Assembly: GCF_000308875.1 (NCBI RefSeq)
Contig: NZ_BAGL01000017.1
Location: forward strand, 1 to 37,666
Origin: Nocardia transvalensis NBRC 15921
GTDB taxonomy: Bacteria; Actinomycetota; Actinomycetes; Mycobacteriales; Mycobacteriaceae
DNA length: 37,666 nt
Reading direction: 5' to 3'
Each line of letters begins with the position of its first letter. Within the stretch, counting starts at the first letter, position 1. Both the position numbers and the translations under genes were made by a program. Shown here in pieces: positions 1 to 8,771 of the stretch. A model generated the notes under the pieces. It made no database searches and was not told where the DNA came from. It was given only the letters and a program-made list of their open reading frames with translations.

Positions 1-1
1 C

Positions 2-1269
<1,268 letters not shown>

Positions 1270-1378
1270 CGGGGCCGCTGCTGCCCTGTCCGGCAGGAGA
1301 TTTCATCCGGTAGCAAGGTGTCGTGTCGCGGTGGTTCAGGCTCCTGTGTCAGGGTGATGCCCGGTGCTCGGGTGAGGT

Positions 1379-1399
1379 GCCGGGTCGCTCGGACCCGGC
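1379..1399 (+). terminator. Hairpin between guaA and the RNase gene
   Basis: Perfect 8-bp arms GCCGGGTC and GACCCGGC around a 5-nt loop, about 110 nt after guaA and 20 nt before the RNase start codon. It lacks a clear T-tract. It could be a weak terminator for guaA or a structure in the leader of the RNase mRNA; sequence alone does not decide. Confidence 0.4.
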
Positions 1400-1419
1400 A
1401 ATTGTTGGGAGGGTAGCCG

Positions 1420-1890
1420 ATGACACAGGAATCCAACCGGCCGAAAAGCCTGTGGGCCAGGCCTTTTGCGGCGCTCGCGGTATTCGGGCTGGCATTGCTC
1501 GCGGCGGTGGGCGTTCTGCTCGCACCGGGTGGCGAGGCGGTGCACGGGCAGGACACGGCGGCGGCGTCGGCCGTGGCCGGCCCGGCGGAGGTGCGGCTGG
1601 CCGCGGACTCCGTACCGGACCGGGCGTGGAAGACGTTGCAGCTGATCGACGCCGGGCAGTGGCCGGACGCGGCCGACGCTCCCGGGACGAAGGGCGGCGG
1701 CGACTGGAGCAACCGCGAGGGTCAGCTGCCCGCCACGGACGGCAGCGGCAACCGGATCTCGTATCGGGAATGGGATGTGAATCCCAAGAAACCCGGGCAG
1801 AACCGGGACGCCGAGCGGATCGTCACCGGCAGTGACGGATCCGCCTGGTACACCGGCGATCACTACGGCAGTTTCACCAAGATGCGCTGA
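1420..1890 (+). CDS. Secreted or membrane-anchored guanyl-specific ribonuclease (RNase Sa/T1 type)
   Basis: A 156-residue protein with an N-terminal hydrophobic segment (about residues 14-35) that is a signal peptide or anchor, a linker, and a C-terminal domain of about 90 residues resembling Streptomyces RNase Sa. The family's catalytic residues can be placed: Glu117 in YREWDV, Arg133 in ERIVTG and His148 in TGDHYGSF, with spacing close to RNase Sa. No cysteine is present, so the disulfide of RNase Sa is missing. The ATG follows a good GGGAGG site. Such enzymes cut RNA after guanosine outside the cell. No barstar-like inhibitor gene is next to it, as expected if folding occurs only after export. 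Substrate and role (nutrition or toxin) are inferred. Confidence 0.85.
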   Translation: MTQESNRPKSLWARPFAALAVFGLALLAAVGVLLAPGGEAVHGQDTAAASAVAGPAEVRLAADSVPDRAWKTLQLIDAGQWPDAADAPGTKGGGDWSNREGQLPATDGSGNRISYREWDVNPKKPGQNRDAERIVTGSDGSAWYTGDHYGSFTKMR

Positions 1891-1899
1891 CGGTCGGCG

Positions 1900-1933
1900 C
1901 AGGGGCTCGGATCCGAACGGATCCGAGCCCCTG
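1900..1933. terminator. Bidirectional terminator between convergent genes
   Basis: Perfect 16-bp inverted repeat (arm CAGGGGCTCGGATCCG) with only AA between the arms. It lies 10 nt after the RNase stop and just before the stop of the minus-strand membrane-protein gene, so it can serve both strands. Confidence 0.85.
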
Positions 1934-1948
1934 TCGTATGCGCTGTAT

Positions 1949-2152
1949 TCAGTTCTTCCGGCGCGGCGAGACCACCAGGCCGATGCCGACCACGATGGCG
2001 GCGGCCACCACGATCCAGCCGATCGGGATGATGCTGTGCGTGGGCCACGAGGACGGCCCGATGAACGCCCACACGCTGACCAGCAGCGCCAGCACTCCCG
2101 CCAGTAGCAGCGAGAACGACGGTCCCCGTCGGGTTTTCGAGTTGTCAGCCAC
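1949..2152 (-). CDS. Small membrane protein, two predicted helices
   Basis: A 67-residue protein of unrecognised family. After a short basic N-terminus it has two hydrophobic helices (about residues 13-31 and 41-62) and ends in the basic tail SPRRKN, suggesting both termini are cytoplasmic. The GTG start overlaps the stop of the upstream PspC-domain gene by 8 nt and has a GGAGG site inside that gene, so the two are translationally coupled. It is therefore probably an accessory of the PspC-domain protein. No function can be assigned from sequence. Confidence 0.75.
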   Translation of the reverse strand: MADNSKTRRGPSFSLLLAGVLALLVSVWAFIGPSSWPTHSIIPIGWIVVAAAIVVGIGLVVSPRRKN

Positions 2153-3767
2153 GTTTCACCTCCGCGTCTCCGGCCTGAACATCGACATTGAGGGTGAGCA
2201 CCGGGCCGTCGGCCGGACCGGTGATCCCCTGCGGGCACTGGATATCGCCCAGTCTGGACGTGCAGTTGGCCTGCACCCGCATGGTGTCCGGCACCAGCGC
2301 CCGGAAGTCGCCCATCCGGACCGAGACGTCGACCGTCCGGTTCTCGGTGAGGGCGAGCGAGCGCAGGTCGAGGGTGCCGGAGCCCATGTTGATCCGGTAC
2401 TCCGGATCCAGGGCGGTGACCGTGGCCGGTGTCCAGACGTGGTCTCCCATCGCGCCGCGGTCGAATTCGACCGGCCCGACCATCGACGCCAGGATCACGA
2501 AACCGGCCAGCGGTGCGAGCACCACCATCAGCCCGTATCCGCGGCGCAGGAAGGCGCCGAAGATCAGCCCGAGGCCGACCACCGCCAGCGCCACCGCGCC
2601 GATGCGGCCGGGCGTCATCCAGTCCAGTCCGGACGCGGCCAGGGCGCCCGCGGCGGCCGCGGCGAGGATGGCCAGGCCGATCACCATCGGCGTGAGCCGG
2701 GAGCGAGGACGCCGCTGCGGCGGGGGCGGCGGCACGACGACCGGCTGTCCCGGGCCCGGCTCGGGCAGATCCCACGCCATCGGCGCCACGCCCAGCGGAT
2801 CCCACCCCGGCGGGGTGAGTCCGGGGCGTGCCGGCCCCGGCGCCGTCCGGAACGGCGGTGGAGTAGCACTGGTTCGTGCTGTGTCATGAGCGGTCGTCGA
2901 CGCTTTTCCCGGCATCACCTCGGTCTCCGTGGTGGAGTCCCGACCCGGTTCGCCCGTGGAGTCCTGTGAGGTCTGACCTGTCGCTTCCCCGGCAGAGTCC
3001 CGCGAGGCCCCCTCCGTGAACTCCCCGGTAGCGAGAGGCGAGGTCAGCGGCTCGGTGACATTGTCCGTGCGCAGCACGGCGGTGTCCGCCTCCGGCCGCC
3101 GCAGCACGTCCGTCGCCGTGTTATCCGGCACCCCAGTCGAAACACCCTGCGCCCCAGTGGCTTTCGCCTGCTCCGGCTCATAGTGATCCGGCAGCCGGGT
3201 GTACGGCCCGTAGGTGGGCCCCCACGGCGACCCGCCCGGGAACACGGCGCCCGGATATCCGGTAGCGGCGATATCGCCCTCGCCCGGCAGCGGACCGTAG
3301 CCGTCGGCGGGCGGCTGCGGCTGCCGCAGGAACAGCAGCCACCAGCCGGCCAGCATCAGGACGAAGCTGATCAGCCCGGATCCGGCGAGGCCCACGCCGA
3401 CCGGGCCCATCGTGGTGACGGCGATCGCCAGCGCCACGAGTAGCACCACCGTCTTGGTCGGCGTCTGCGAGCTGTGCCCCCGGCCGATCAGGCCCTCGGC
3501 CGCCGAGACCTGGTCACCGGCCGCGGGCAGCAGCAGCCAGGCCGCCAGGTACAGCACGACGCCGGCGCCGCCGAAGATCGTCGAGACCACGAAGACGACC
3601 CGCACCAGCACCGGATCGACGCCGTAGCGATGCCCGAACCCGGCGGCCACGCCGGCGATCGGACCCTGCCGCGGCAGGCGCCTGGGGCGTGTCTGCCACA
3701 GCTGGTGCAGTTGTTCGCTGAAACCCGTCCGGCCGGTCCCGCCGGCCCAGCCGCTCGCTCTGGTCAT
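2145..3767 (-). CDS. PspC-domain multi-pass membrane protein with extracytoplasmic C-terminal domain
   Basis: A 540-residue membrane protein. The N-terminus holds a PspC domain (about residues 27-85, with IAGVAAGFGHRYGVDPVLVR and a hydrophobic helix), then two helices (about 105-150), a long Thr/Ser/Pro-rich linker ending in a poly-Pro stretch, a second helix cluster, and a C-terminal domain resembling the LiaF/DUF2154-type beta domains seen in envelope-stress proteins. The start was set at the ATG preceded by GGAGAC; an upstream in-frame codon would add 12 residues. It lies near a PspC-containing histidine kinase and a LuxR-type regulator, so it is likely the regulated target or co-sensor of that system. 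This functional link is inferred from context. Confidence 0.8.
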   Translation of the reverse strand: MTRASGWAGGTGRTGFSEQLHQLWQTRPRRLPRQGPIAGVAAGFGHRYGVDPVLVRVVFVVSTIFGGAGVVLYLAAWLLLPAAGDQVSAAEGLIGRGHSSQTPTKTVVLLVALAIAVTTMGPVGVGLAGSGLISFVLMLAGWWLLFLRQPQPPADGYGPLPGEGDIAATGYPGAVFPGGSPWGPTYGPYTRLPDHYEPEQAKATGAQGVSTGVPDNTATDVLRRPEADTAVLRTDNVTEPLTSPLATGEFTEGASRDSAGEATGQTSQDSTGEPGRDSTTETEVMPGKASTTAHDTARTSATPPPFRTAPGPARPGLTPPGWDPLGVAPMAWDLPEPGPGQPVVVPPPPPQRRPRSRLTPMVIGLAILAAAAAGALAASGLDWMTPGRIGAVALAVVGLGLIFGAFLRRGYGLMVVLAPLAGFVILASMVGPVEFDRGAMGDHVWTPATVTALDPEYRINMGSGTLDLRSLALTENRTVDVSVRMGDFRALVPDTMRVQANCTSRLGDIQCPQGITGPADGPVLTLNVDVQAGDAEVKRG

Positions 3768-3832
3768 GTCTCCATGGTGGCGAGCGGCGGGGCCGGATCG
3801 CATCAGGAATCACCCTGATCTGTCACCGGGGA

Positions 3833-4477
3833 TCAGAGCACGATCGGATCGCCGAAGACGGCGCCGTTGCCGTCGACCGCCGGCGAGGACACCTCGATGA
3901 TGCTGTACGCCCGGACGGTCAGCGGGCCGCCGCAGCCCTGCACCATCACATGGAAATCCCGGCTGACCAGATATGCGGTGTCGCCGGGTGTGAGGGCCTT
4001 CTCGCCGACCTTCACCTCGGTGATCTTGCCGGGGCCGAGCGACAGGTTCACGCCGATTCCGGCCGAGACGCTGGGGCCGATCGTGATCCCCGCGCTCGGG
4101 CTCACGGCATCGGGGCTGACGGATACGCCCGCGTTGGCCCCGGCGTCGAGCGACGCCCCCGCGTTCGCACTGAACTTCACGTCGATGTCGACGGCGCAGG
4201 CGACGAAGTACCCGGCCTTCAGCGTGCCGGTGCCGCCGGCGAGGCGGGCGTAGGAGGTGTTGTCGAGGAATACCTCCCGATTGGCGGGCATGCCGTTGAG
4301 CGATCCCACCGGATGCGCGGCATGTCCGGTGTGGCCCACCGTGAACTCGAACCCGTCCGGCGCCCGGTAGGTGTTCTCGTGCGGTGCGAGACCGTCGGCG
4401 GCGTGCGCGGTGAACGGCGTGGCGAACGCGATCCCCAGCGCGGTCGCGGCGGTGACGAGTGCGGACGAGATGTGCAT
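3833..4477 (-). CDS. MspA-family outer-membrane porin
   Basis: A 214-residue protein with a signal peptide cut after about AHA (residue 26) and a mature part matching the MspA family of mycolic-acid bacteria. It has the early segment on the VGSLNGMPANRE pattern, a central Gly/Ser/Ala/Val-rich beta region, and two Cys (in VACAVDID and VQGCGG). MspA proteins form octameric beta-barrel pores in the mycomembrane for small hydrophilic solutes. The ATG follows a strong GGGGAGGAA site. It stands between the PspC membrane-protein gene, same strand, and the divergent kinase gene, so envelope-stress control of porin expression is an attractive but untested inference. Confidence 0.85.
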   Translation of the reverse strand: MHISSALVTAATALGIAFATPFTAHAADGLAPHENTYRAPDGFEFTVGHTGHAAHPVGSLNGMPANREVFLDNTSYARLAGGTGTLKAGYFVACAVDIDVKFSANAGASLDAGANAGVSVSPDAVSPSAGITIGPSVSAGIGVNLSLGPGKITEVKVGEKALTPGDTAYLVSRDFHVMVQGCGGPLTVRAYSIIEVSSPAVDGNGAVFGDPIVL

Positions 4478-4744
4478 GATTCCTCCCCTGAACTTGCTCC
4501 GGCCCCGCCGCGAGAGCGGGGACCGGGGGCGTTGCCGCCCGCCTCGAACGTAGGGACGGCGGCCGGTTTCGCGGCGTGCCGACCTCGTCGGCTAGGGGTG
4601 AATGCGCTGGTAGTCAAGGCCCTGACGAGTTCTCCGGTCCGGCGCGCGAGGTTTCCGGACCGGACGCGCCCGCCCCACCCCGAGAGCCGGAATGGGGGTG
4701 TTTCCCGATGGTCGGTGTCGGGGCGCCGTGCCAGTATCGAAGGC
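4478..4744. promoter_or_regulatory. Divergent promoter region between porin and sensor-kinase genes
   Basis: 267 nt without a gene. It must hold the promoters for the porin (minus) and the kinase (plus). A small dyad, GCCGAC and GTCGGC around CTC, lies at 4578-4592 and is a possible binding site for the linked LuxR-type regulator. No convincing -10/-35 pair could be chosen. Confidence 0.35.
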
Positions 4745-6079
4745 ATGTACCCGTCCATGCCCGCGTTCGATGCGCGCGGAGTCCAGCCCGCCCCGGCGTA
4801 TCCGCGGCTGATGCGGCGGTCCGGCGGGCGGGTGGTCGGTGGTGTCGCCGGGGGCGTCGCGGACCATCTCGGTGTCGACGTCTTCCGGGTGCGGATGGCG
4901 TTCGTCCTGCTGTCGGCGCTGATGGGCGCGGGCATCGTCGCGTACGGGATGCTGTGGATCTTCACCCCGGCAGGCGCCGACGCCCCGCCGCCGTCCCATT
5001 CCGAGCGGCGGCAGGCGGTCGGCCTGATCCTGCTCGGGCTGGCGCTGGCGGTATCGATGTCGTGGCTGTTCAACGGCACCGCGGCCAAGGTGGTGGCGCC
5101 GATCATCGTCGTGGCGGTCGGCGCGGCGCTGGTGTGGCGCGAATTCGACGCGGAGGGGCCGCGGTCGATCCTCGGCCTGCCCGCGCGGCCCACGGTGCTC
5201 ACCTGGACGCGCATCCTGGCCGGCGCGACGCTGATCGTGGTCGGGCTGGGCGTGGTCGTCCTGGCCCGGATCAACCTGAGTTCCCTGGGTTCCGCGCTGA
5301 TCGCCGTGGCGGTGACGCTGATCGGCGTGGGGCTGCTGACGGTCCCGCTGTGGCTGCGGATGATGCGCGCGCTGAATGCCGAGCGTTCCGCCCGGATCCG
5401 CAACGAGGAGCGCGAGGAGATCGCCTCGCACCTGCACGATTCGGTCCTGCAGACGCTGGCGCTGATCCAGCGGCAGGCCGGCGACCCGCAGGAGGTGGCG
5501 CGCCTGGCCCGCAGCCAGGAGCGCGAACTGCGCAAGTGGCTGTTCGAGGACACCGTGCCCGCGCAGTCGAGCCTCGCCGCCGCGCTGCGCACCATCGCCG
5601 GCGAGGTCGAGGACCAGCACGGCGTGAAGGTGACGCCGGTGACCGTCGGCGATGTGTCGATGGACCCCGGCGAGACCGGATTCGGCCTGCCCCGTGAGCA
5701 TTTCACCGCGGTCCTGGGCGCCACCCGGGAGGCGCTGGTGAACGCCGCCAAACACGCCGAGGTCCCCACCATCGACCTGTTCGCGGAGGTGGAGCCGCAT
5801 CAGGTCAGCATCTTCGTGCGCGACCGGGGCACCGGCTTCGACCCCGCCGAGGTCCCGTCCGACCGCCAGGGCCTGGCCAAATCCATCCACGCCCGGATCG
5901 AGCGCCGCGGCGGCACCGTGGAGGTCAAGTCCACCCTGGGCCGCGGCACCGAGGTCCGGATCTTCCTGCCCCGCAACGATTCCGAGGGCCAGGACGGCCC
6001 GCCCGAGGCCGAGGAACCCGAGGAAGTCACGGAGCGGATGGACGCCGGAGCCCCGGCCCCCACCGCGAAGGGTGCGTGA
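4745..6079 (+). CDS. PspC-domain sensor histidine kinase (NarL-partner type)
   Basis: A 444-residue membrane kinase. Residues about 20-78 form a PspC domain ending in a hydrophobic helix, followed by further helices to about residue 207. Then comes a HisKA_3 dimerisation domain with the phospho-accepting His231 in HLHDSVLQTLAL, and a HATPase_c domain with the N-box REALVNAAKHAE, G1 box DRGTGFD and a final GRGTEVRIFLP. The ATG at the start of MYPSMPAF was chosen because the PspC domain begins soon after; the frame is open far upstream but antisense to the porin. The cognate regulator is very likely the LuxR-type gene 650 nt downstream. Kinases of this layout in actinobacteria sense envelope conditions. 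Confidence 0.9.
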   Translation: MYPSMPAFDARGVQPAPAYPRLMRRSGGRVVGGVAGGVADHLGVDVFRVRMAFVLLSALMGAGIVAYGMLWIFTPAGADAPPPSHSERRQAVGLILLGLALAVSMSWLFNGTAAKVVAPIIVVAVGAALVWREFDAEGPRSILGLPARPTVLTWTRILAGATLIVVGLGVVVLARINLSSLGSALIAVAVTLIGVGLLTVPLWLRMMRALNAERSARIRNEEREEIASHLHDSVLQTLALIQRQAGDPQEVARLARSQERELRKWLFEDTVPAQSSLAAALRTIAGEVEDQHGVKVTPVTVGDVSMDPGETGFGLPREHFTAVLGATREALVNAAKHAEVPTIDLFAEVEPHQVSIFVRDRGTGFDPAEVPSDRQGLAKSIHARIERRGGTVEVKSTLGRGTEVRIFLPRNDSEGQDGPPEAEEPEEVTERMDAGAPAPTAKGA

Positions 6080-6087
6080 GCGCGGGC

Positions 6088-6630
6088 CTACTCCTCCCAG
6101 ACCTCGACGAGCGGGAGGCCGAGATCCGTGCGGGCGGCGTCGACGAGGGTCTGGACGAGGTCGGTCTTGCGGCGGGTGTAGTGGTTCATATCGGAGATCT
6201 CCGCGGCGAGTTGCCGTTTCAGCGCGCCGTATTCGGCCGCCGCGTCCGGATGAGTGCGCAGGTAGTCGCGCAGGATGCGCTCGTTCTGGCCGTCCCAGTC
6301 CTCGACGCGCACCACGTGCAGGTGATGGGTGCTCCGCCCGGAGGCGTCGGCGCGCGGATAGAACAGGCGCCCGCGCATGCCGTTGTCCTCGCGGTGGTAG
6401 CCGAGCGCGGCCAGGATGTGCTCCCGGTCCACGGTGACGTCGAGATCGCGCACCGACGCCATCAGATCGATGATCGGCTTGGCCGCGAGCCCCGGAACCG
6501 CCGTACTGCCGATGTGCTCGATGTCGTGGAAGTGACCGGGTAGCGCCGCGGTGATATCGGTCATCGCCGTGCGCGCGTGCCGTGGCCATTCGGAGTCGTA
6601 GGGAACCACTCGGATATGCACCGGAGGCAT
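6088..6630 (-). CDS. GrpB family (UPF0157) protein
   Basis: A 180-residue cytoplasmic protein with the GrpB/UPF0157 signature: an N-terminal VVPYDSEWP, then IEHIGSTAVPGLAAKPIIDL, which resembles the nucleotidyltransferase-fold active region of this family, and a C-terminal helix with RRKTDLVQ. Some family members act as nucleotidyltransferases or are fused to dephospho-CoA kinase; the function here is unknown. The gene lies on the opposite strand between the kinase and its probable regulator, ending 8 nt from the kinase stop. The start is uncertain: neither the ATG nor the GTG three codons later has a clear ribosome binding site. Confidence 0.8.
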   Translation of the reverse strand: MPPVHIRVVPYDSEWPRHARTAMTDITAALPGHFHDIEHIGSTAVPGLAAKPIIDLMASVRDLDVTVDREHILAALGYHREDNGMRGRLFYPRADASGRSTHHLHVVRVEDWDGQNERILRDYLRTHPDAAAEYGALKRQLAAEISDMNHYTRRKTDLVQTLVDAARTDLGLPLVEVWEE

Positions 6631-6723
6631 CGTAGGGTAGCGGCGCGCGGGCCCGCGTTGTGGTACCGATGAGGTGCCGGCGTCGCGCCCGGCGGCGGGT
6701 TGCGGTCCGAGGTGAGGAGAACA

Positions 6724-7440
6724 GTGAGTATCCGGGTCTTTCTGGTCGACGATCACGCGGTGTTCCGGTCCGGGGTGCGGGCCGAGCTGAGCCGTGAATC
6801 CGATATCGAGGTGATCGGGGAGGCCGGCACGGTGTCCGAGGCCATCGCCGGGGTCAAGACGGCCCGCCCGGATGTGGTGCTGCTCGACGTGCACATGCCC
6901 GACGGCGGCGGGGTCGCGGTGCTGCAAGGGGTGGAGGCCCACCTGGGCGGTCAGGGCCCGGAGGAGGCAGCTGGCGTAACCACGCAGGGCCCCCGCTCGG
7001 GTGGAATCAGGCAGAGCCCGGTGTGCTTGGCGCTCAGCGTGTCCGATGCCGCCGAGGACGTGATCGCGGTGATCCGCGCCGGCGCCCGCGGATACGTCAC
7101 CAAGACCATCTCCGGTCCCGAACTGGCCGACGGCATCCGGCGCGTCGCGGGTGGTGACGCGGTGTTCAGCCCGCGCCTGGCGGGTTTCGTCCTGGACTCC
7201 TTCACCGGCCGCTCGCCCGCCCCGGAGCCGCCGCTGGATCCGGAACTGGATTCGCTGACCCCGCGCGAACTCGAGGTGCTGCGCCTGCTGGCGCGCGGCT
7301 ACACCTACCGCGAGATCGCCGAATCCCTGTTCATCTCGGTGAAAACCGTGGAGACCCACGCCTCCAACGTGCTGCGCAAGACCCAGCAGTCCAACCGCAA
7401 CGCACTCACGCGCTGGGCTCACCGCCGCCGCATAGATTGA
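6724..7440 (+). CDS. LuxR/NarL-family response regulator with a repeat inserted in the receiver domain
   Basis: A 238-residue two-component regulator. The receiver domain has Asp9/Asp10, phospho-acceptor Asp55 (VVLLDVHMPDGGG), the Ser of LALSVSD and Lys of GYVTK. The C-terminal LuxR helix-turn-helix spans LTPRELEVLRLLARGYTYREI to VETHASNVL. The GTG start follows GAGGAG. About 24 residues (near 76-99) between helix 3 and strand 4 of the receiver are extra compared with the usual fold and are encoded by a dispersed 70-bp repeat, leaving the frame open. It is probably the partner of the PspC kinase. Whether the inserted loop affects phosphorylation or dimerisation cannot be told from sequence. 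Confidence 0.9.
   Translation: MSIRVFLVDDHAVFRSGVRAELSRESDIEVIGEAGTVSEAIAGVKTARPDVVLLDVHMPDGGGVAVLQGVEAHLGGQGPEEAAGVTTQGPRSGGIRQSPVCLALSVSDAAEDVIAVIRAGARGYVTKTISGPELADGIRRVAGGDAVFSPRLAGFVLDSFTGRSPAPEPPLDPELDSLTPRELEVLRLLARGYTYREIAESLFISVKTVETHASNVLRKTQQSNRNALTRWAHRRRID
6949..7018 (+). repeat. Dispersed 70-bp repeat, copy A, inside the response regulator gene
   Basis: This segment matches bases 26846-26777 (reverse strand) at 61 of 70 positions by my hand alignment, without gaps. The best-conserved core is GCGTAACCACGCAGGGCCCC. Here it is read as GQGPEEAAG...; in the other copy a different frame is used, so DNA rather than a protein domain is being dispersed. No terminal inverted repeats or target duplication are obvious. 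Confidence 0.8.
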
Positions 7441-8595
7441 CTACAGCACCGCCACCAGGATCACGATCAGGATCAGCAGGCCGATGAGCAGGCCGATCGC
7501 GATCGCGAGGGGTGCGGCGTTGGGGCCGAGACCGGCCATGTCGAACGCCGGCTTCTTCTTCTGTGCGGGAGCGCTCGGCGCGGTGGCGCGCGGCGGGCGC
7601 GGCAGCGGCGCGGAATGCGGGCTGCGCAGTCCCGCAGCGGAATTGCGGGCCGCCCACGCCGGAATGGTGCCGTCGTCGGTGCGGACGGGAGCGCCCAGGA
7701 TGTAGGGCCCGGTGCCGGGACCGAATACGGCGGTGAGGATTTCGTCGCGCGCCTCGGCCATGGACGGGCGGCGCTGCGGAGCGGGTTCCATCATGTGCAG
7801 CAGCACCGGCGTCAGGGCGCCGCTGCGGTTGGGCGGGATGATCTGCGCCATCGCGGCGCGCTCGACGATCACGTCGTTGTCCTCGTGGAAGCCGTACGGC
7901 GGCTGCCCCTCGATCGCCGTGTACAGCGTTGCGCCGAGGGAGAATACGTCGCTCGCCTCGGTCGGGCGGTAGCCGCGCGCGACCTCCGGCGGCAGGTAGG
8001 CCGGGGTTCCGGTGATCGCGTCGTCCAGTTCGTCGTGAGCGTCGCCCGTACCGCGCGAGATGCCGAAGTCGCTGAGCTTCACCTTGCCGACCTCGGCGCC
8101 GCGGTCGGCGACGAGGATATTGCCCGGCTTGATGTCGCGGTGGGTGATCCCGGCGGCGTGCGCGGCGGACAGCGCGTCGGCGATCTGCGCGCCGATCTGC
8201 GCGACCTCGATCGGCGGCAGCGTGTCCACCAGCGCGAGCGCCTTGGCCACGCTGCGCGACGGTAGGTATTCCATCACCAGCCACGGCTCGCCCGCCTCGA
8301 GAACCACGTCGTAGACGGCGATGGCGTGCTCGTGCGACAGCTTCGCCGCGACCCGGCCCTCGTGGATGATCTGGTTGCGGACCTCGGTGGCCTCCTGTTC
8401 GGAGAGCCCGGCCGTGGACAGCACCTGCTTGACGCCGACATCGCGGTTCAGCAGTCTGTCGTGCGCCAGCCACACCGCGCCCATGCCGCCGCCGCCCAGT
8501 TTCGATTGCAGGCGATAGCGGCCGGCGACCAGATAGTCGGGGCCGACGATGGAACGGGCGCGTTCGGTCACGGCGCGAGGATAGCGGAAAACCAT
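7441..8595 (-). CDS. Ser/Thr protein kinase with a C-terminal membrane anchor
   Basis: A 384-residue Hanks-type kinase. It has a glycine loop LGGGGMGAVW, catalytic Lys56 (VGVKQV), HRDIKPGN with catalytic Asp154, SDFG with Asp176, and GTPAYLPPE in the P+1 region. After a Pro/Arg/Ala-rich linker it ends in a single hydrophobic helix (about residues 361-384) that reaches the very C-terminus, so there is no extracellular sensor such as PASTA repeats. The stop codon abuts that of the convergent response regulator with no gap. The ATG was kept as start; a GTG eight codons later (VTERARS) is an alternative, and neither has a clear ribosome binding site. Substrates are unknown. Confidence 0.9.
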   Translation of the reverse strand: MVFRYPRAVTERARSIVGPDYLVAGRYRLQSKLGGGGMGAVWLAHDRLLNRDVGVKQVLSTAGLSEQEATEVRNQIIHEGRVAAKLSHEHAIAVYDVVLEAGEPWLVMEYLPSRSVAKALALVDTLPPIEVAQIGAQIADALSAAHAAGITHRDIKPGNILVADRGAEVGKVKLSDFGISRGTGDAHDELDDAITGTPAYLPPEVARGYRPTEASDVFSLGATLYTAIEGQPPYGFHEDNDVIVERAAMAQIIPPNRSGALTPVLLHMMEPAPQRRPSMAEARDEILTAVFGPGTGPYILGAPVRTDDGTIPAWAARNSAAGLRSPHSAPLPRPPRATAPSAPAQKKKPAFDMAGLGPNAAPLAIAIGLLIGLLILIVILVAVL

Positions 8596-8678
8596 CCTGA
8601 CTGGCCTGCTTCGGAAGTTCGAGGTTCGCGCGAGTGGCGCTTGACGTGGATCGGGGGCGGGGTTCTACTGAAGGTGAG

Positions 8679-8694
8679 TCGAACGTATATTCGA
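8679..8694 (+). promoter_or_regulatory. SOS (LexA) box upstream of imuA'
   Basis: TCGAACGTATATTCGA matches the actinobacterial LexA consensus TCGAAC-N4-GTTCGA with one mismatch. It lies 77 nt before the imuA' start. Its last four bases also begin a perfect 14-bp palindrome, TCGATACGTATCGA (8691-8704), so a second site may overlap it. Confidence 0.85.
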
Positions 8695-8771
8695 TACGTA
8701 TCGATAGCTGGATCGGTGCTGACATCGGCGCACACGGTGGAGTCCATTCGGTGGGAGATAGGTGGTCGAGG

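Noticed and set aside
1336..2805. 489-codon minus-strand frame across the RNase, terminator and PspC genes
   Set aside because: It crosses a strong terminator and runs through real genes in the wrong frame; composition is that of a shadow.
4592..6589. 665-codon frame on the minus strand across the kinase gene
   Set aside because: Low-complexity Arg/His/Asp/Gln composition and complete overlap with a well-supported histidine kinase and part of the GrpB gene.
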